Positions 53,101 to 59,815 are shown, numbered from the stretch's first letter. The stretch is DNA of 64,000 nt from Streptomyces sp. NBC_00620 (GCF_026341825.1 NZ_JAPENY010000001.1:806001-870000), one strand, 5' to 3'. Made by a program: numbers and translations. The notes: generated by a model not told the origin, from the sequence alone.

Positions 53101-54803
53101 GTGACCTTCTCAATGCCCTCGCTGGTGGCGGTCACCGGTGCGATGAAGTCGCCTAGCTTGTAGGTGGCGCCGTACTTGGTCCAGGTGACGTCGAGACTGG
53201 GCTTGCCGTTCGGGTAGTCGTCGGAGCCGAACTGCTTCCAGCCCTTGGAGTCCGTGGTGGACGCCTTCACCGCGAGGCCGTAGTTCTTCTTGCGGGCGTG
53301 CGTCCAGTCGTCGACCAGCTTGCGGCCGGCCGAGCCGAGCTTGATGCTCTCCCAGGCCGCGCCGCACGACCAGATCTCCGTGTCCGCGGGCTTCCAGCCG
53401 TGCGCGAAACTCTTCGACGCCAGCGATGCGCCGGTGGACGGGCCCGGCCACTTGGAGGTCGTGGACTCCGCCCAGTTCGACGTGATCGGGTGGACGGTTA
53501 CCGGACGTGCGGTGCACGACTGCGACCAGCTGTTGTACAGAGCGAGGTTGGCGCCGATCACCCAGGCGTTCTTCAGGGTGGTTTCCAGGCCCGTGAAGCG
53601 CAGGAACGAGGACGCCTTGTGGCTGCCACCGTCGTGCGTGCCGACCTTCAGCACCTCGCTCGTGGCGAAGTTCTGGTTGTACGGGTACTCGACGTAGGTA
53701 CCGGAGGTGGCGTCGACGGACTTCACCGAGGGGTCGACTCGGACAGGGAAGACTCGCTCGGGGGCGTTCAGCCAGTCCTTGTCGAGCTTGACCACGAGGA
53801 CCTGGCGGCCGCTCTCTTCGGCCAGGCTGTAGGTGACCCCTGAGGAGATGACGCCCTCGTTGGCGTTCTCCGCGAGGTTTGAGTCCTCCATCCATCCGGC
53901 GGGTGTCCAGGCACGGACGGTGCCCCCGGCGTCAGTGAAGAGCACGTTGCCCTGATCGTCGATCGCCGCGGTGAGCCCCTCCAGCTCCAGCGGGAATCGC
54001 CATTCGGTGGGCGCGTCGGTGTCCCTGAGGACCAGGGTTTCCTTGACCGAGTCGCTGCCCGCGACGAACTCCACATCGGAGCTGGTGCGCACGTCCTCGT
54101 AAGTCAGCGTGGAACCGTCCGCCTGCCCGGCGGCGGCACTCGCCTCATCCACGCCGTAACCGACCGACACGCCCTCGTCGACCTGCATCCGCACCACCGG
54201 GTCGGCGTCGGCCGTCCCGCCGAACTCGATCTGCGCCTCGGTCGAGCTGGTCTCCCAGTCGTCCTCGCCGACGCTCATCGTGCTCGGGCCCGAGTCCTCC
54301 TGGGGCACCAGCGTGGTGTCGATGGACTTCCAGCTGCCGTCCTCGGCGCGGAAGTTGACCGGCTCGGTGTAGAAGCGAGTGGTGAAGGTGCCGTCCGGGT
54401 TCCGGTACGTGCGCTCCCGCTCCCCGCGCTCGTTCTTGATCTCCTTGCTGCGCTTGGAGTCGAAGCCCTGTGCGGCGGACACGTCCGGCGCCTCGACCGG
54501 CTCGACGGGGCTCGGCTCGGGCGTCCTCGCCGTGCTGGGCAGCTGGGTGACGCCGGCCGTCTCGTCGGCGGGCAGTTCGCCACGACCGGTGCTGGGGCCG
54601 GAGTTGCCGCCCTTGGCCGAGGCGTCGGTGGCATCCGCGGACGCGGTGTGACCGCGGCCCGCCGCGGAACCCCACCGCTGGTCCGGGGCATCTGCCCCGG
54701 AGCCTGCGGTCGTCTGGCCAAGCGCTAGTGCGGCTTGCTCGGTTCCGGTCAGTACGGCCAGAACGAAGGCAACAGCAACTGCAAGCGGACGTACCGGTCG
54801 CAC
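44181..54803 (-). CDS. Giant secreted RHS/YD-repeat polymorphic toxin with endonuclease tip
   Basis: This 3540-residue protein begins with a signal peptide (MRPVRPLAVAVAFVLAVLTG ...). Approximate parts: a region with FYTEPVNFRAEDGSWKSID near 150; a DNRLRE-like beta domain at 360-540; a DUF6531-like entry near 775-830; three LamG-like domains at about 1035-1200, 1290-1490 and 1540-1770; YD repeats from about 1785 to 3130, ending ANRYSYGDGGPLGGTDPTGH; and a variable tip. The tip (about 3340-3480) has WVNACHLLGADLSGDGTNLE and ends near GYWRNIGLASS, the pattern of DNA/RNA non-specific endonucleases. The GTG at 54803, with GGGGGA before it, gives a proper signal peptide. An immunity-type SUKH gene follows after 12 nt. 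Confidence 0.9.
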   Translation of the reverse strand: MRPVRPLAVAVAFVLAVLTGTEQAALALGQTTAGSGADAPDQRWGSAAGRGHTASADATDASAKGGNSGPSTGRGELPADETAGVTQLPSTARTPEPSPVEPVEAPDVSAAQGFDSKRSKEIKNERGERERTYRNPDGTFTTRFYTEPVNFRAEDGSWKSIDTTLVPQEDSGPSTMSVGEDDWETSSTEAQIEFGGTADADPVVRMQVDEGVSVGYGVDEASAAAGQADGSTLTYEDVRTSSDVEFVAGSDSVKETLVLRDTDAPTEWRFPLELEGLTAAIDDQGNVLFTDAGGTVRAWTPAGWMEDSNLAENANEGVISSGVTYSLAEESGRQVLVVKLDKDWLNAPERVFPVRVDPSVKSVDATSGTYVEYPYNQNFATSEVLKVGTHDGGSHKASSFLRFTGLETTLKNAWVIGANLALYNSWSQSCTARPVTVHPITSNWAESTTSKWPGPSTGASLASKSFAHGWKPADTEIWSCGAAWESIKLGSAGRKLVDDWTHARKKNYGLAVKASTTDSKGWKQFGSDDYPNGKPSLDVTWTKYGATYKLGDFIAPVTATSEGIEKVTVTNQGQETWPAGGNYKLRYNLFDSAGKEITDSSKIAWTEMPQAVSPGESVTLDAKIAALTPATYTVQWTMDDYGVSRFTTAGVPGPAVKIASVNIPPQLTAESPGSGATADTLTPTLWAKGTDADRYPKATLQYSFEVCEVEGSNLRKNCKTGTRSTEQQWAVPSGWLSWGKTYAWYGYAYDGAATSSRPGAALLTTQVPQPAVTSHLGGADDGGEVGTREGNYVTAATDAAISTVGPELAVTRTYNSLDPRRDPAFGSGWSTRWDMRALEEPSTSTVLVTLADGSQIRFGRNPDGSYSGPSGGAYTLTQRSESWTLRERSGTTYVFMVSGSLVSVTDSAGRRQSLTHESEDGGELRKVTDAMSGRSLSFTWSGGHVDSVTTSAIDASTPGLTWRYTYAGDQLKTVCPPTSTTKCTVYEYGTGSVYRSGVLDSAPSSYWRLGESEGSTAASEAVSRTGLNDAVHRDVQLGADSAIAGTSDTSGGFDGVDSAVELPADTLKAAAFPTIELWFKTSTPSGVLVGFQDVELGEKPASWRPVLNIDGAGKLRGEFYLSGVSGATPIVSAQAVTDGKWHHAVLSAGAATQTLYLDGAEVGSLDGAIVEQSRDYAYLGAGYGSSGWMGLASGEYHFKGQMDEVAVYHHTLDAVTVAEHYAGRTAIGQVTKVTLPSGRVHATAAYDPVSGRVTQHTDENGGTWKVSAPSYSTSSSSYADTIQRSGPTGYWRLGERAGAEAASPLGDDLAGSYLDGVRPGSAGIFADGDDTAASFTGDGAVEMPLESVDTGTAMSLELWFKTTSPGVLVANQDSEFGDTPTAGWRPMLLIDSDGKLRGKFSSGASSIDSDQAVTDGKWHHVLLTGNEGSQALFVDGDYQGIAFTGVPADRYAHVFVGGGYSSSGWDGEAAGYRNFTGQIDEVAFYDKPLVKFVNAGSVWIYVKWNPGQTDTPNRHFQARRSLVTGRGDQYAGVALADAPAAYWRLGEYEGTALGSEVGGSGMGATFRPDSGGISSQLDKAGVFGLGDNRAVTLGGGGTVEVPGSILAGATELSAEMWFRTSTPSAVLLGFQDTPIGQTPTSWRPVLNIDGAGKLRGEFYLSGVSGATPIVSTQTVTDNEWHHVALSGSGATQTLYLDGVKVGSLDGTITDQSRPYAYIGGGWGSSGWMGLASNTYYFNGQVDEVALYRSALSADAVSAHYRAQTEAADSGLTSTVTVSDPKGRTSSSSYDALRGQRVVARKDATGAVTSYAYDTGGNLHTVTDPNGHTTVTGHDARGNVVSSTTCRDADSCWTSFNSYYLNASDPLDPRNDKQLTYRDQRSTDYRDDRYRTAYTYSTLGLPLTTVRPDNSTASTTYTAGTEAAVGGGTAPAGLVLTQTTPAGAKTSYRYYSNGDLAEVTSPSGLVTTYTYDGLGRKISEKQVSDTFPSGVTTAYAYDQASHVVTETGAGVKNEITGTTHTAKITRGYDEDGNLLSETTADTTGGDTARSTAYHYDEHGLNDSVTDAEQHTTLLEHDEFGQVRGMTDPAGAHFTYTYTPRGQHASTVLDDWTGDPSGTVRDLTVVSNAYDPAGRLATTADAMGATAAYTYYDDGLAATTTAKQVTQADGTKRDIVAEANTYDSAGHLTRQVTGGGKTTQTFTVDALGRTDSTVLDPGGLNRTSTFVYDRDDQVTEQKQSITGDKSLTTTAEYDPAGNVTKQTVTDGTSTHTTTSTYDDRGLPLTTVTPRGNTTGADATAYTTTHRYDALGRLAQETAPAVQTEENGSAATTAKPATLTGYNTFGEATESKDARGKVARSEVDRLGRTTAVTLPDYTPPGGTTALTATARTTYTPLGLPQTVTDPLGRVTRYDYDQFGQLTTQTDPVADAAAALASETDSDLLAAAADGGGVTRHTWTPTGLQLSATDPTGARTEATYDELGRQLTATTVERYPTTVNLTSGYTWDDASNQTASKTPGGITTTSTYNPAGEVESLTDPAGTTRFGYDGLGRQTETTDATNRWATTTYDALGGATATTDYGTGTTALRTTTAEFDAEGNPTAVISAQTKARTTYAYDALGRLTTQVEPVSATESITTTSGYDAAGNRTRLTDGRGNKTVYTFNSWGLPESTIEPSTTAHPAAADRTWTTVYDKAGQPVTELLPGGVKRESVYDGLGRLTHETGTGAEAATTDRTLEYDLAGRLTAVGTADALTRDTYTYNDRGQLLTAAGPGGASSYSYNADGSMTQRKTNAGTTNYGYDSAGRFDWVWDSITSNYVWYDFDAAGRLRLEQYASKPDGATSHTATAKRNYVYDSLGRLNTDTVTTVDTATTVASTTYGYDLDDNLTSKKTTGTAGAGTNTYSYDYANRMTSWAKDGTTVSYTWDASGNRTKAGSTTATYDARNRQLTDGTTTYAYTARGTLSSVNTGSGSARSLTFDAFERKITDGGTTFTYDSLDRVQTRGATTFTYDGGSNNLANDGTTNYNRTPDGTLLSLSTGTTKQWALTDQHTDLVTALTADGKQVSGSTAYDPFGKETATNGTTPAVGYQSGFTDPTTGDVNMAARWYQPGTGSFASRDTWQLDPVSAQANRYSYGDGGPLGGTDPTGHRWNPSNGGAGMGPVPIMSAGRLSGTKTKTKTNTKTNRSSTSRRTGSSVGGRATSRQQAQKVQKELGLRSSASGSRTPVRTTTRTSGVRGCTYGCKSSSASRGTGNGTGRGTTRPPAPRIKQNPNNGKNATPAPTRTVPRAKVDAGRTQQRSLDRAAVVDQRVMVDLVGNKDYTPDAQGLFESAPAQGGDQGSATRDSSDCTRDGQGWVDYGDSGQGGRATGVEACLDTAYLDAHPGSSTQPDKVTPPGYQWARAYAGYLGNRPPGQWVNACHLLGADLSGDGTNLENLSTCARSANANRVSQDDPGIPEHMYYFERQVKAAIDGGQTVHYQVTPVYSGARTVPVAYEMTAWGTVNGKPGLMLEDVVPNMMYSNKFGYWRNIGLASSKGTPVPLAGTP
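49520..51760 (-). repeat. Internal LamG duplication in the RHS toxin gene
   Basis: The segments encoding the first and third LamG domains share long near-identical stretches: SWRPVLNIDGAGKLRGEFYL and SGVSGATPIVS occur in both, as does YGSSGWMGLAS or its close variant. The DNA around 51400-51500 and 49780-49880 is almost the same. The middle LamG domain is clearly divergent. This points to recent internal duplication or gene conversion. Confidence 0.8.
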
Positions 54804-54892
54804 AGATCCCCCACTCGAATGATCAAGAGGGGGAATTTCTAAGCTGAACCACTGAAGATGCACAAGGCCTCCACAGAGTTCCACAAGCACCA

Positions 54893-54908
54893 AGTGAGGT
54901 GGATCACA
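54893..54908. promoter_or_regulatory. Crp-like site 1
   Basis: AGTGA-N6-TCACA at 54893-54908 matches the Crp consensus TGTGA-N6-TCACA in nine of ten positions. It lies about 90 nt upstream of the RHS toxin start and 43 nt from a second, perfect site. Confidence 0.5.
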
Positions 54909-54950
54909 CGACAATCAAGCGTTAACGGGATGAACTCCAGGTGACATTGA

Positions 54951-54966
54951 TGTGATCCACTTCACA
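54951..54966. promoter_or_regulatory. Crp-like site 2, perfect consensus
   Basis: TGTGA-TCCACT-TCACA at 54951-54966 is a perfect TGTGA-N6-TCACA palindrome, extended by one more matched pair (A and T) outside. It lies between the divergent RHS toxin and LAETG protein genes. Streptomyces Crp binds such sites and affects development and secondary metabolism. Confidence 0.6.
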
Positions 54967-54974
54967 TAAAGGTT

Positions 54975-55002
54975 CTGTGAATGAAGGCACAACCATTCAC
55001 AG
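54975..55002. promoter_or_regulatory. 9-bp inverted repeat beside the Crp-like site
   Basis: CTGTGAATG at 54975-54983 and CATTCACAG at 54994-55002 are exact reverse complements around a 10-bp centre. It may be an operator for either divergent gene. It contains TGTGA and TCACA halves but with a spacing that does not fit a standard Crp site. Confidence 0.5.
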
Positions 55003-55113
55003 CCTTGCCGTGTCTCACCTGCAGAATCAACGGCCACACCCGCGCCCCACACGCGAAGGCCTCCCCACGTGCGTGCCGCGGAGTTGCGGTGCGCCAGAAC
55101 CATCGAGGTTTTC

Positions 55114-56142
55114 ATGAAGCTTCGTCGTGCCATGGCCGTTGCGGCCGCGACGGCCGCCCTGGCCCCAATTGCGCTGCTGTCGGCTCCGGCCGCGTTCGCG
55201 GACACCTCTCCTCCGGCCACGACGGAGAGCAGCCCCGCGGCCGACGACAGCAGCCCGGCCGCAGACGACAGCAGCCCCGCCACGGACGAGAGCAGCCCCG
55301 CGGCCGACGACAGCAGCCCCGCCGCAGACGACAGCAGCCCCGCGGCCGACGACAGCAGCCCCGCCGCGGACGACAGCAGCCCGGCCGCCGACGACAGCAG
55401 CCCGGCCACCTCGCCGGCCTCCACTTCGAGCGCCCCGGAGGAGAGTGAGGAGCCCGAGCTCTGCGTCGACAAGAGCGACGTCGTCGAGATCAGCAACGAC
55501 CTGACCAGCGGCCTGTCGGGCCTGCCCGACACCATCGTCGCGGGCAGCGGATGGACGAAGTTCTCGTTCAACGTCTCCAACAACGGCGACGACACGATCA
55601 CGGACATCATTCCGCTGATCGCTGTCGCGGCGATCGGCTGGGACGACCGGGACTACTCCGGCGATATCAGCGTGCAGGTCTTCGACAACGACTCCGGTAC
55701 CTGGCAGGAGGTCGCGGGCGCCGCGGGCGAGGGTGGCACCTTCCCGGCGTTCGAGCTCGCCGCCGGCAAGTCGACCTCGTACCAGGTGCGCCTGAGCGTC
55801 AGCGGCGACGTCCCGGACTCCATCGGCATGACCATCGGCTTCGCCCAGTACGAGGACGACGAGGGCTGCTGGGTCGCCGACGACCCGAACGGCTGGCTCT
55901 ACTTCTTCGACGTTCTCTCCGCCGGCTCGGACGCGGGCGACCCCGAGGACGCCAAGCCGCAGACCGGCGGTGCGAATCAGATCACCGACGTCAAGACCGT
56001 GGACGCCTCCGGCTCGCTCGCCGAGACCGGTTCCTCGTCCGTGCTGCCGCTCATCGGCCTCACCGGCGGTGTCGCCGTCGTCGCCGGTGCGGGTGCGGTG
56101 TACGTGGTCCGTCGCCGCAACTCGGGTGGCGCGCACGCGTAA
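55114..56142 (+). CDS. LAETG cell-wall-anchored protein with SSPAADD repeats
   Basis: This 342-residue protein has a signal peptide (MKLRRAMAVAAATAALAPIA to about residue 29, ending AFA). About eleven tandem seven-residue repeats of the type SSPAADD follow to about residue 108, forming a stiff, acidic stalk. A folded domain with two Cys-containing segments (EPELCVDKSD and EGCWVADDPNGW) covers about 115-275. The C-terminus has LAETG, a hydrophobic segment and RRRN, the class E sortase signal of streptomycetes. CGAGG precedes the ATG at 55114. It is divergent from the RHS toxin gene across a region with Crp-like sites. The binding partner is unknown. Confidence 0.9.
   Translation: MKLRRAMAVAAATAALAPIALLSAPAAFADTSPPATTESSPAADDSSPAADDSSPATDESSPAADDSSPAADDSSPAADDSSPAADDSSPAADDSSPATSPASTSSAPEESEEPELCVDKSDVVEISNDLTSGLSGLPDTIVAGSGWTKFSFNVSNNGDDTITDIIPLIAVAAIGWDDRDYSGDISVQVFDNDSGTWQEVAGAAGEGGTFPAFELAAGKSTSYQVRLSVSGDVPDSIGMTIGFAQYEDDEGCWVADDPNGWLYFFDVLSAGSDAGDPEDAKPQTGGANQITDVKTVDASGSLAETGSSSVLPLIGLTGGVAVVAGAGAVYVVRRRNSGGAHA
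55222..55420 (+). repeat. 21-bp tandem repeats encoding SSPAADD
   Basis: A unit of the type GACGACAGCAGCCCCGCGGCC recurs about ten times with small variations, mainly at the third codon positions and once with ACG in place of GCC. The repeat number is likely to vary between strains. Confidence 0.9.
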
Positions 56143-56173
56143 GGCGGCCCGGCTCCAGTAGCCACAGCTGAAT

Positions 56174-56209
56174 GAAGGACCTGCGCTCGGAGGGGGGCAC
56201 AGGTCCTTC
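56174..56209. terminator. Bidirectional terminator between LAETG and GMC genes
   Basis: GAAGGACCTG at 56174-56183 pairs exactly with CAGGTCCTTC at 56200-56209, and the sequence continues TTTCTGTC. It is one of the few hairpins in the window with a T-rich tail and should end the LAETG transcript; the mirrored arm may also serve the convergent GMC gene. Confidence 0.8.
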
Positions 56210-56259
56210 TTTCTGTCTACGCGGCTGCGCGCGGATTCTGTACGCGACCGCAAGCAGGG

Positions 56260-58065
56260 TTACGACTTCGGCGGCACCGCAGGCATCCCCAGGAACGGCA
56301 GCTTCAGCGCGCCGAACGCGTCCGCGGGGACGGCGGGGCTCTGCGGCGCGACCGGCTGCAGGCGCTCGTACGCCGCTCCCTGCGCCGGACGCGGGTCGGC
56401 CTCGCCCTTGTTGGGCCAGTACGACATCGCGCGCTCGGCCTGGGCGGTGATGGTGAGCGACGGATTGACGCCGAGGTTCGCGGAGACCGCGGCGCCGTCG
56501 ACGACGGAGATGCCGGGGTGGCCGTACAGCCGGTGGTACGGGTCGATGACCCCGGAGGCCGGTGAGTCGCCGATCGGGCAACCGCCGAGGAAGTGCGCGG
56601 TGAGCGGCATCCCCATCAACTCGCCGACATTGCTGCCCGCGAAGCCGTTGATCTCGGCGGCGATGGCGGAGGCGCCCTCCGAAGCCGCCTTGATCTGACG
56701 GGGGTTGGGGGCTCCGTGTCCCTGACGGGCCGTCAATAGACCTTTCCCCACGCCCTTCGACTTCAGGTACGTCGTCAGGGAGTTGTCCACCGACTGCATC
56801 ACCAGACCGATGATGGTCCGCTCGGACCAGTGGCGGTTGGAGAGCGAGCGGAGTACGAGGAGGGGGTGCTTCGCCGCGTTGGCCAGCCATCCCAGAAGCA
56901 GTGATGAGCCCTCTGCGTACGGGACTTGGAGGATCGACAAGCCGCCCATCGAGTTCGAGCCCTTGCCGTAGCGGACGGGCTCGATGTGGGTGTTGTCGTC
57001 GGGGTGGATCGAGGAGGTGATCGCTACGCCCTGGGTGAAGTCGACCTTGGGCGTGCCGTGCGCCTTGCGGTACCTGCGGTTGTCGGTCTGCGCGCCCACC
57101 AGGGCCTCGGAGTTGGTGCGGGTCAGCTCGCCCAACCTGCTTGAGATGTACGGCAGTTGGCCGCCGGACTTCATGCGGTGCAGCAGGGTCTGCGTGCCGT
57201 AGGTGCCGGCGGCGATGACGACCCGGCGGGCCTTGAGGATCCGCCCCTCACCCTTGCGCTTCTCGTCCGTGGGCAGGGTGGCGACGGCGTACCCGCCCTG
57301 CGAGTCGTCGGTGACGGACACGACCGTCGTCATGGGATGGACCACGGCGCCCGCCTTCTCGGCGAGGTGGAGGTAGTTCTCGTTGAGGGTGTTCTTCGCG
57401 CCGTGCCGGCAGCCGGTCATGCACTCGCCGCACTCGGTGCAGGCCTTGCGGGCGGGTCCGGCGCCGCCGAAGTAGGGGTCTTCCACCTCACCGCCCGGCC
57501 TGGCCTTCGCCGTCCCGTCCGCGTCCTCCCCGTCGCCGAAGAAGACACCGACCGGCGCCATGTGGAAGGTGTCGCCGACGCCCATCCGCTGGGCGGCCGC
57601 CTTGAGATGGACGTCGGACGGGGTCATGGTCGGGTTGAGCCGCACGCCCAGCATCCGCCGGGCCTGGTCGTAGTACGGCTTCAACTCCCCCTCCCAGTCG
57701 GTGATTTCCTTCCACTGCGGGTCCTCGAAGAAGGCCTTCGGCGGTACGTAGAGGGTGTTGGCGTAGTTCAGGGATCCGCCGCCGACACCGGCGCCCGCGA
57801 GGACCATGACGTTGCCCAGCAGGTGGATGCGCTGGATGCCGTACATGCCGAGCCTGGGTGCCCACAGGTAGTTCTTCAGGTCCCAGGAGTTCTTGGGCAG
57901 CGAGCCGCGGGTGAAGCGGCGGCCGGCCTCCAACACGCCTACGCGGTAGCCCTTTTCGGTTAGTCGCAGGGCGGTCACCGACCCGCCGAAGCCCGAGCCG
58001 ACGACGATCACGTCATAGTCGTATGCGGACTCGTCCTGCATTTGGACAGAGCTCTCCTGTGACAC
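56260..58065 (-). CDS. GMC-type oxidoreductase (cholesterol-oxidase-like) with Cys cluster
   Basis: This 601-residue protein binds FAD through YDVIVVGSGFGGSVTALRL near residue 18 and has the GMC segment VLAGAGVGGGSLNYANT near 90. The C-terminal HFLGGCPIGDSPASGVIDPY and VVDGAAVSANLGVNPSLTI contain the usual His and Asn of the active site. CTECGECMTGC near residue 215 is a CX2CX2CX3C pattern as in ferredoxins; I recall a similar cluster in the ChoD-like group. It likely oxidises a sterol or other alcohol. The GTG at 58065 has AGGAGAG before it. It lies 49 nt after the succinate-semialdehyde dehydrogenase gene and is probably in its operon. Confidence 0.88.
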   Translation of the reverse strand: MSQESSVQMQDESAYDYDVIVVGSGFGGSVTALRLTEKGYRVGVLEAGRRFTRGSLPKNSWDLKNYLWAPRLGMYGIQRIHLLGNVMVLAGAGVGGGSLNYANTLYVPPKAFFEDPQWKEITDWEGELKPYYDQARRMLGVRLNPTMTPSDVHLKAAAQRMGVGDTFHMAPVGVFFGDGEDADGTAKARPGGEVEDPYFGGAGPARKACTECGECMTGCRHGAKNTLNENYLHLAEKAGAVVHPMTTVVSVTDDSQGGYAVATLPTDEKRKGEGRILKARRVVIAAGTYGTQTLLHRMKSGGQLPYISSRLGELTRTNSEALVGAQTDNRRYRKAHGTPKVDFTQGVAITSSIHPDDNTHIEPVRYGKGSNSMGGLSILQVPYAEGSSLLLGWLANAAKHPLLVLRSLSNRHWSERTIIGLVMQSVDNSLTTYLKSKGVGKGLLTARQGHGAPNPRQIKAASEGASAIAAEINGFAGSNVGELMGMPLTAHFLGGCPIGDSPASGVIDPYHRLYGHPGISVVDGAAVSANLGVNPSLTITAQAERAMSYWPNKGEADPRPAQGAAYERLQPVAPQSPAVPADAFGALKLPFLGMPAVPPKS

Positions 58066-58114
58066 GTGCCGCTCTCCTCGTTGAGAACTTTTGAGAACTA
58101 TTCAGATCTGGGAT

Positions 58115-59815
58115 CTACCGGAGGCGCAGCGCCTTCATGGCCCGGAGGCTCCGGCTCATGAACGCCGCGTACTTCTCGTCGTCCATGCCGAGCGACGGTG
58201 CCAACGGCAGCAGTCGCTGGTGGGCGACGGTCTGCGCCTCGGTGTACTTGAGGATGCCCTCGGAGCCGTGGCGGCGGCCGAGGCCGGAGTCCTTCATGCC
58301 GCCCATGGGTGACTGGACGCTGCCGTACGCGGCCCCGTAGCCCTCGTTGACGTTGACGGTTCCGGTGCGCAGCCGGGCCGCGACCGCGCGACCGCGCCGC
58401 CCGTCCTTGGTCCAGACGGAGGAATTGAGGCCGTACGCCGTGGAGTTGGCGAGTTCGACGACCTCGTCCTCGGTCTTGAAGCGGTAGAGGGAGACGACGG
58501 GGCCGAAGGTCTCCTCGGCGCAGACCGCCATGGGGGCCTCTACGCCGTCGAGGATGGTGGGCTCGTAGAAGTAGGGGCCGATGTCGGGGCGGGCGACGCC
58601 GCCGGCCAGCACCTTCGCTCCCTTGGCGACGGCCTCGTCCACGTGCCGGGTGACGGTTTCGAGCTGCCGCTCGCCGACCAGCGAGCCCATGTCGGCCCCG
58701 TACGCGAGGGACGTGCCGAGCCGCATCGCCTTGGTGCGGGCGGCGAACCGCTCCGCGAACACATCGGCGATGTCCTCATGGACGTACAACCGCTCGATGG
58801 AGATGCAGAGTTGGCCGGCGGAGGAGAAGCAGGCGCGCACGGCGCCTGCGGCGGCCTTGTCGACGTCAGCGTCCGCCAGCACCACCATGGCGTTCTTGCC
58901 GCCGAGTTCGAGCGAGACGCCGACGAGACGGGCGGCGGCGCCCTGCGCGACCTCGCGCCCGGTCCGCGTGGACCCGGTGAAGGAGACGTAGTCGGCGTGC
59001 TTGACGACCTCGGGTCCGACGACCGGACCGTCGCCGAGGACGACCTGGAAGACCTCTGCGGGCAGCCCGGCCTCGACGAGCAGGTCGCGGGCCCAGAGGG
59101 CGGTCAGGCAGGTCTCGGTGTCGGGCTTCATGACGACGGCGTTGCCCGCGACGAAGGCGGGGAGCGCGTCGCCGACCGACAGCTCCAGGGGGTAGTTCCA
59201 GGGCGCGATCTGGCCGACGACGCCACGCGGGTGACGCAGTTCGGTGACCTTGGTGAGGGTCGGGACGGCGCCGGTGTGCCCCTTGGGACGGAGATAGGAG
59301 GGGGCCTTGCGGCCGTAGTGCCGCGCGGCCACGACAACGGCCTGGACTTCCTCGTGCGCGTGCAGCCGGGCCTTGCCGGTCTCCAGCTGGATCAGGTCGA
59401 GGACCTCGGCCTGGCGGGCGAGCACGAGATCGTGGAAGCGGAGCAGAACGGCGGCGCGCTGCCGTACGGGGGTGGCGCCCCAGGCGACCTGCGCCTTGCG
59501 CGCCCGCTCGAACGCTTCCTGTACGTCCTCGGGGGTGGACTCGGGCAGATCGGCCAGCTTCTCCCCGGTGAACGGAGTGTGGTTGGCGGTCCGCCCGGAT
59601 CCGACGACACCCTTCGTGAGCTGCGCGACCAGCTCGGGCGTGACGACGTCGGCGGCGGTGCGGGCGCCTGCGGGGGCGGGGGCGAGGGGGTTGGTGCCGA
59701 CCATGGCGGCAGCGCCGGTGGCGCCTGCCGCGGCCGCTTCGTCGGTGCCCGTCCCGGCCGCTTCGTCGGTGCCGGTGTTTTCCGTGGCCTGCTCCGTGGC
59801 CTGCGAGTCCGTCAT
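58115..59815 (-). CDS. gabD: Succinate-semialdehyde dehydrogenase (NADP-type)
   Basis: This 566-residue aldehyde dehydrogenase has a long Ala/Thr/Glu-rich N-terminal extension of about 50 residues. The catalytic domain shows QIAPWNYPLELSVGDALPAF, the Glu in VSLELGGKNAMVVLADAD and the nucleophile Cys in RACFSSAGQLCISIERLYVH. It oxidises succinate semialdehyde to succinate, linking GABA breakdown to the citric acid cycle. The family member is chosen from remembered similarity to actinobacterial SSADH; another aldehyde substrate cannot be excluded. The GMC oxidoreductase gene follows in the same direction. Confidence 0.85.
   Translation of the reverse strand: MTDSQATEQATENTGTDEAAGTGTDEAAAAGATGAAAMVGTNPLAPAPAGARTAADVVTPELVAQLTKGVVGSGRTANHTPFTGEKLADLPESTPEDVQEAFERARKAQVAWGATPVRQRAAVLLRFHDLVLARQAEVLDLIQLETGKARLHAHEEVQAVVVAARHYGRKAPSYLRPKGHTGAVPTLTKVTELRHPRGVVGQIAPWNYPLELSVGDALPAFVAGNAVVMKPDTETCLTALWARDLLVEAGLPAEVFQVVLGDGPVVGPEVVKHADYVSFTGSTRTGREVAQGAAARLVGVSLELGGKNAMVVLADADVDKAAAGAVRACFSSAGQLCISIERLYVHEDIADVFAERFAARTKAMRLGTSLAYGADMGSLVGERQLETVTRHVDEAVAKGAKVLAGGVARPDIGPYFYEPTILDGVEAPMAVCAEETFGPVVSLYRFKTEDEVVELANSTAYGLNSSVWTKDGRRGRAVAARLRTGTVNVNEGYGAAYGSVQSPMGGMKDSGLGRRHGSEGILKYTEAQTVAHQRLLPLAPSLGMDDEKYAAFMSRSLRAMKALRLR

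Noticed and set aside
55222..55420. CRISPR-like regular repeats
   Set aside because: The 21-bp repeats are directly adjacent without spacers and stay in the reading frame of the LAETG protein.
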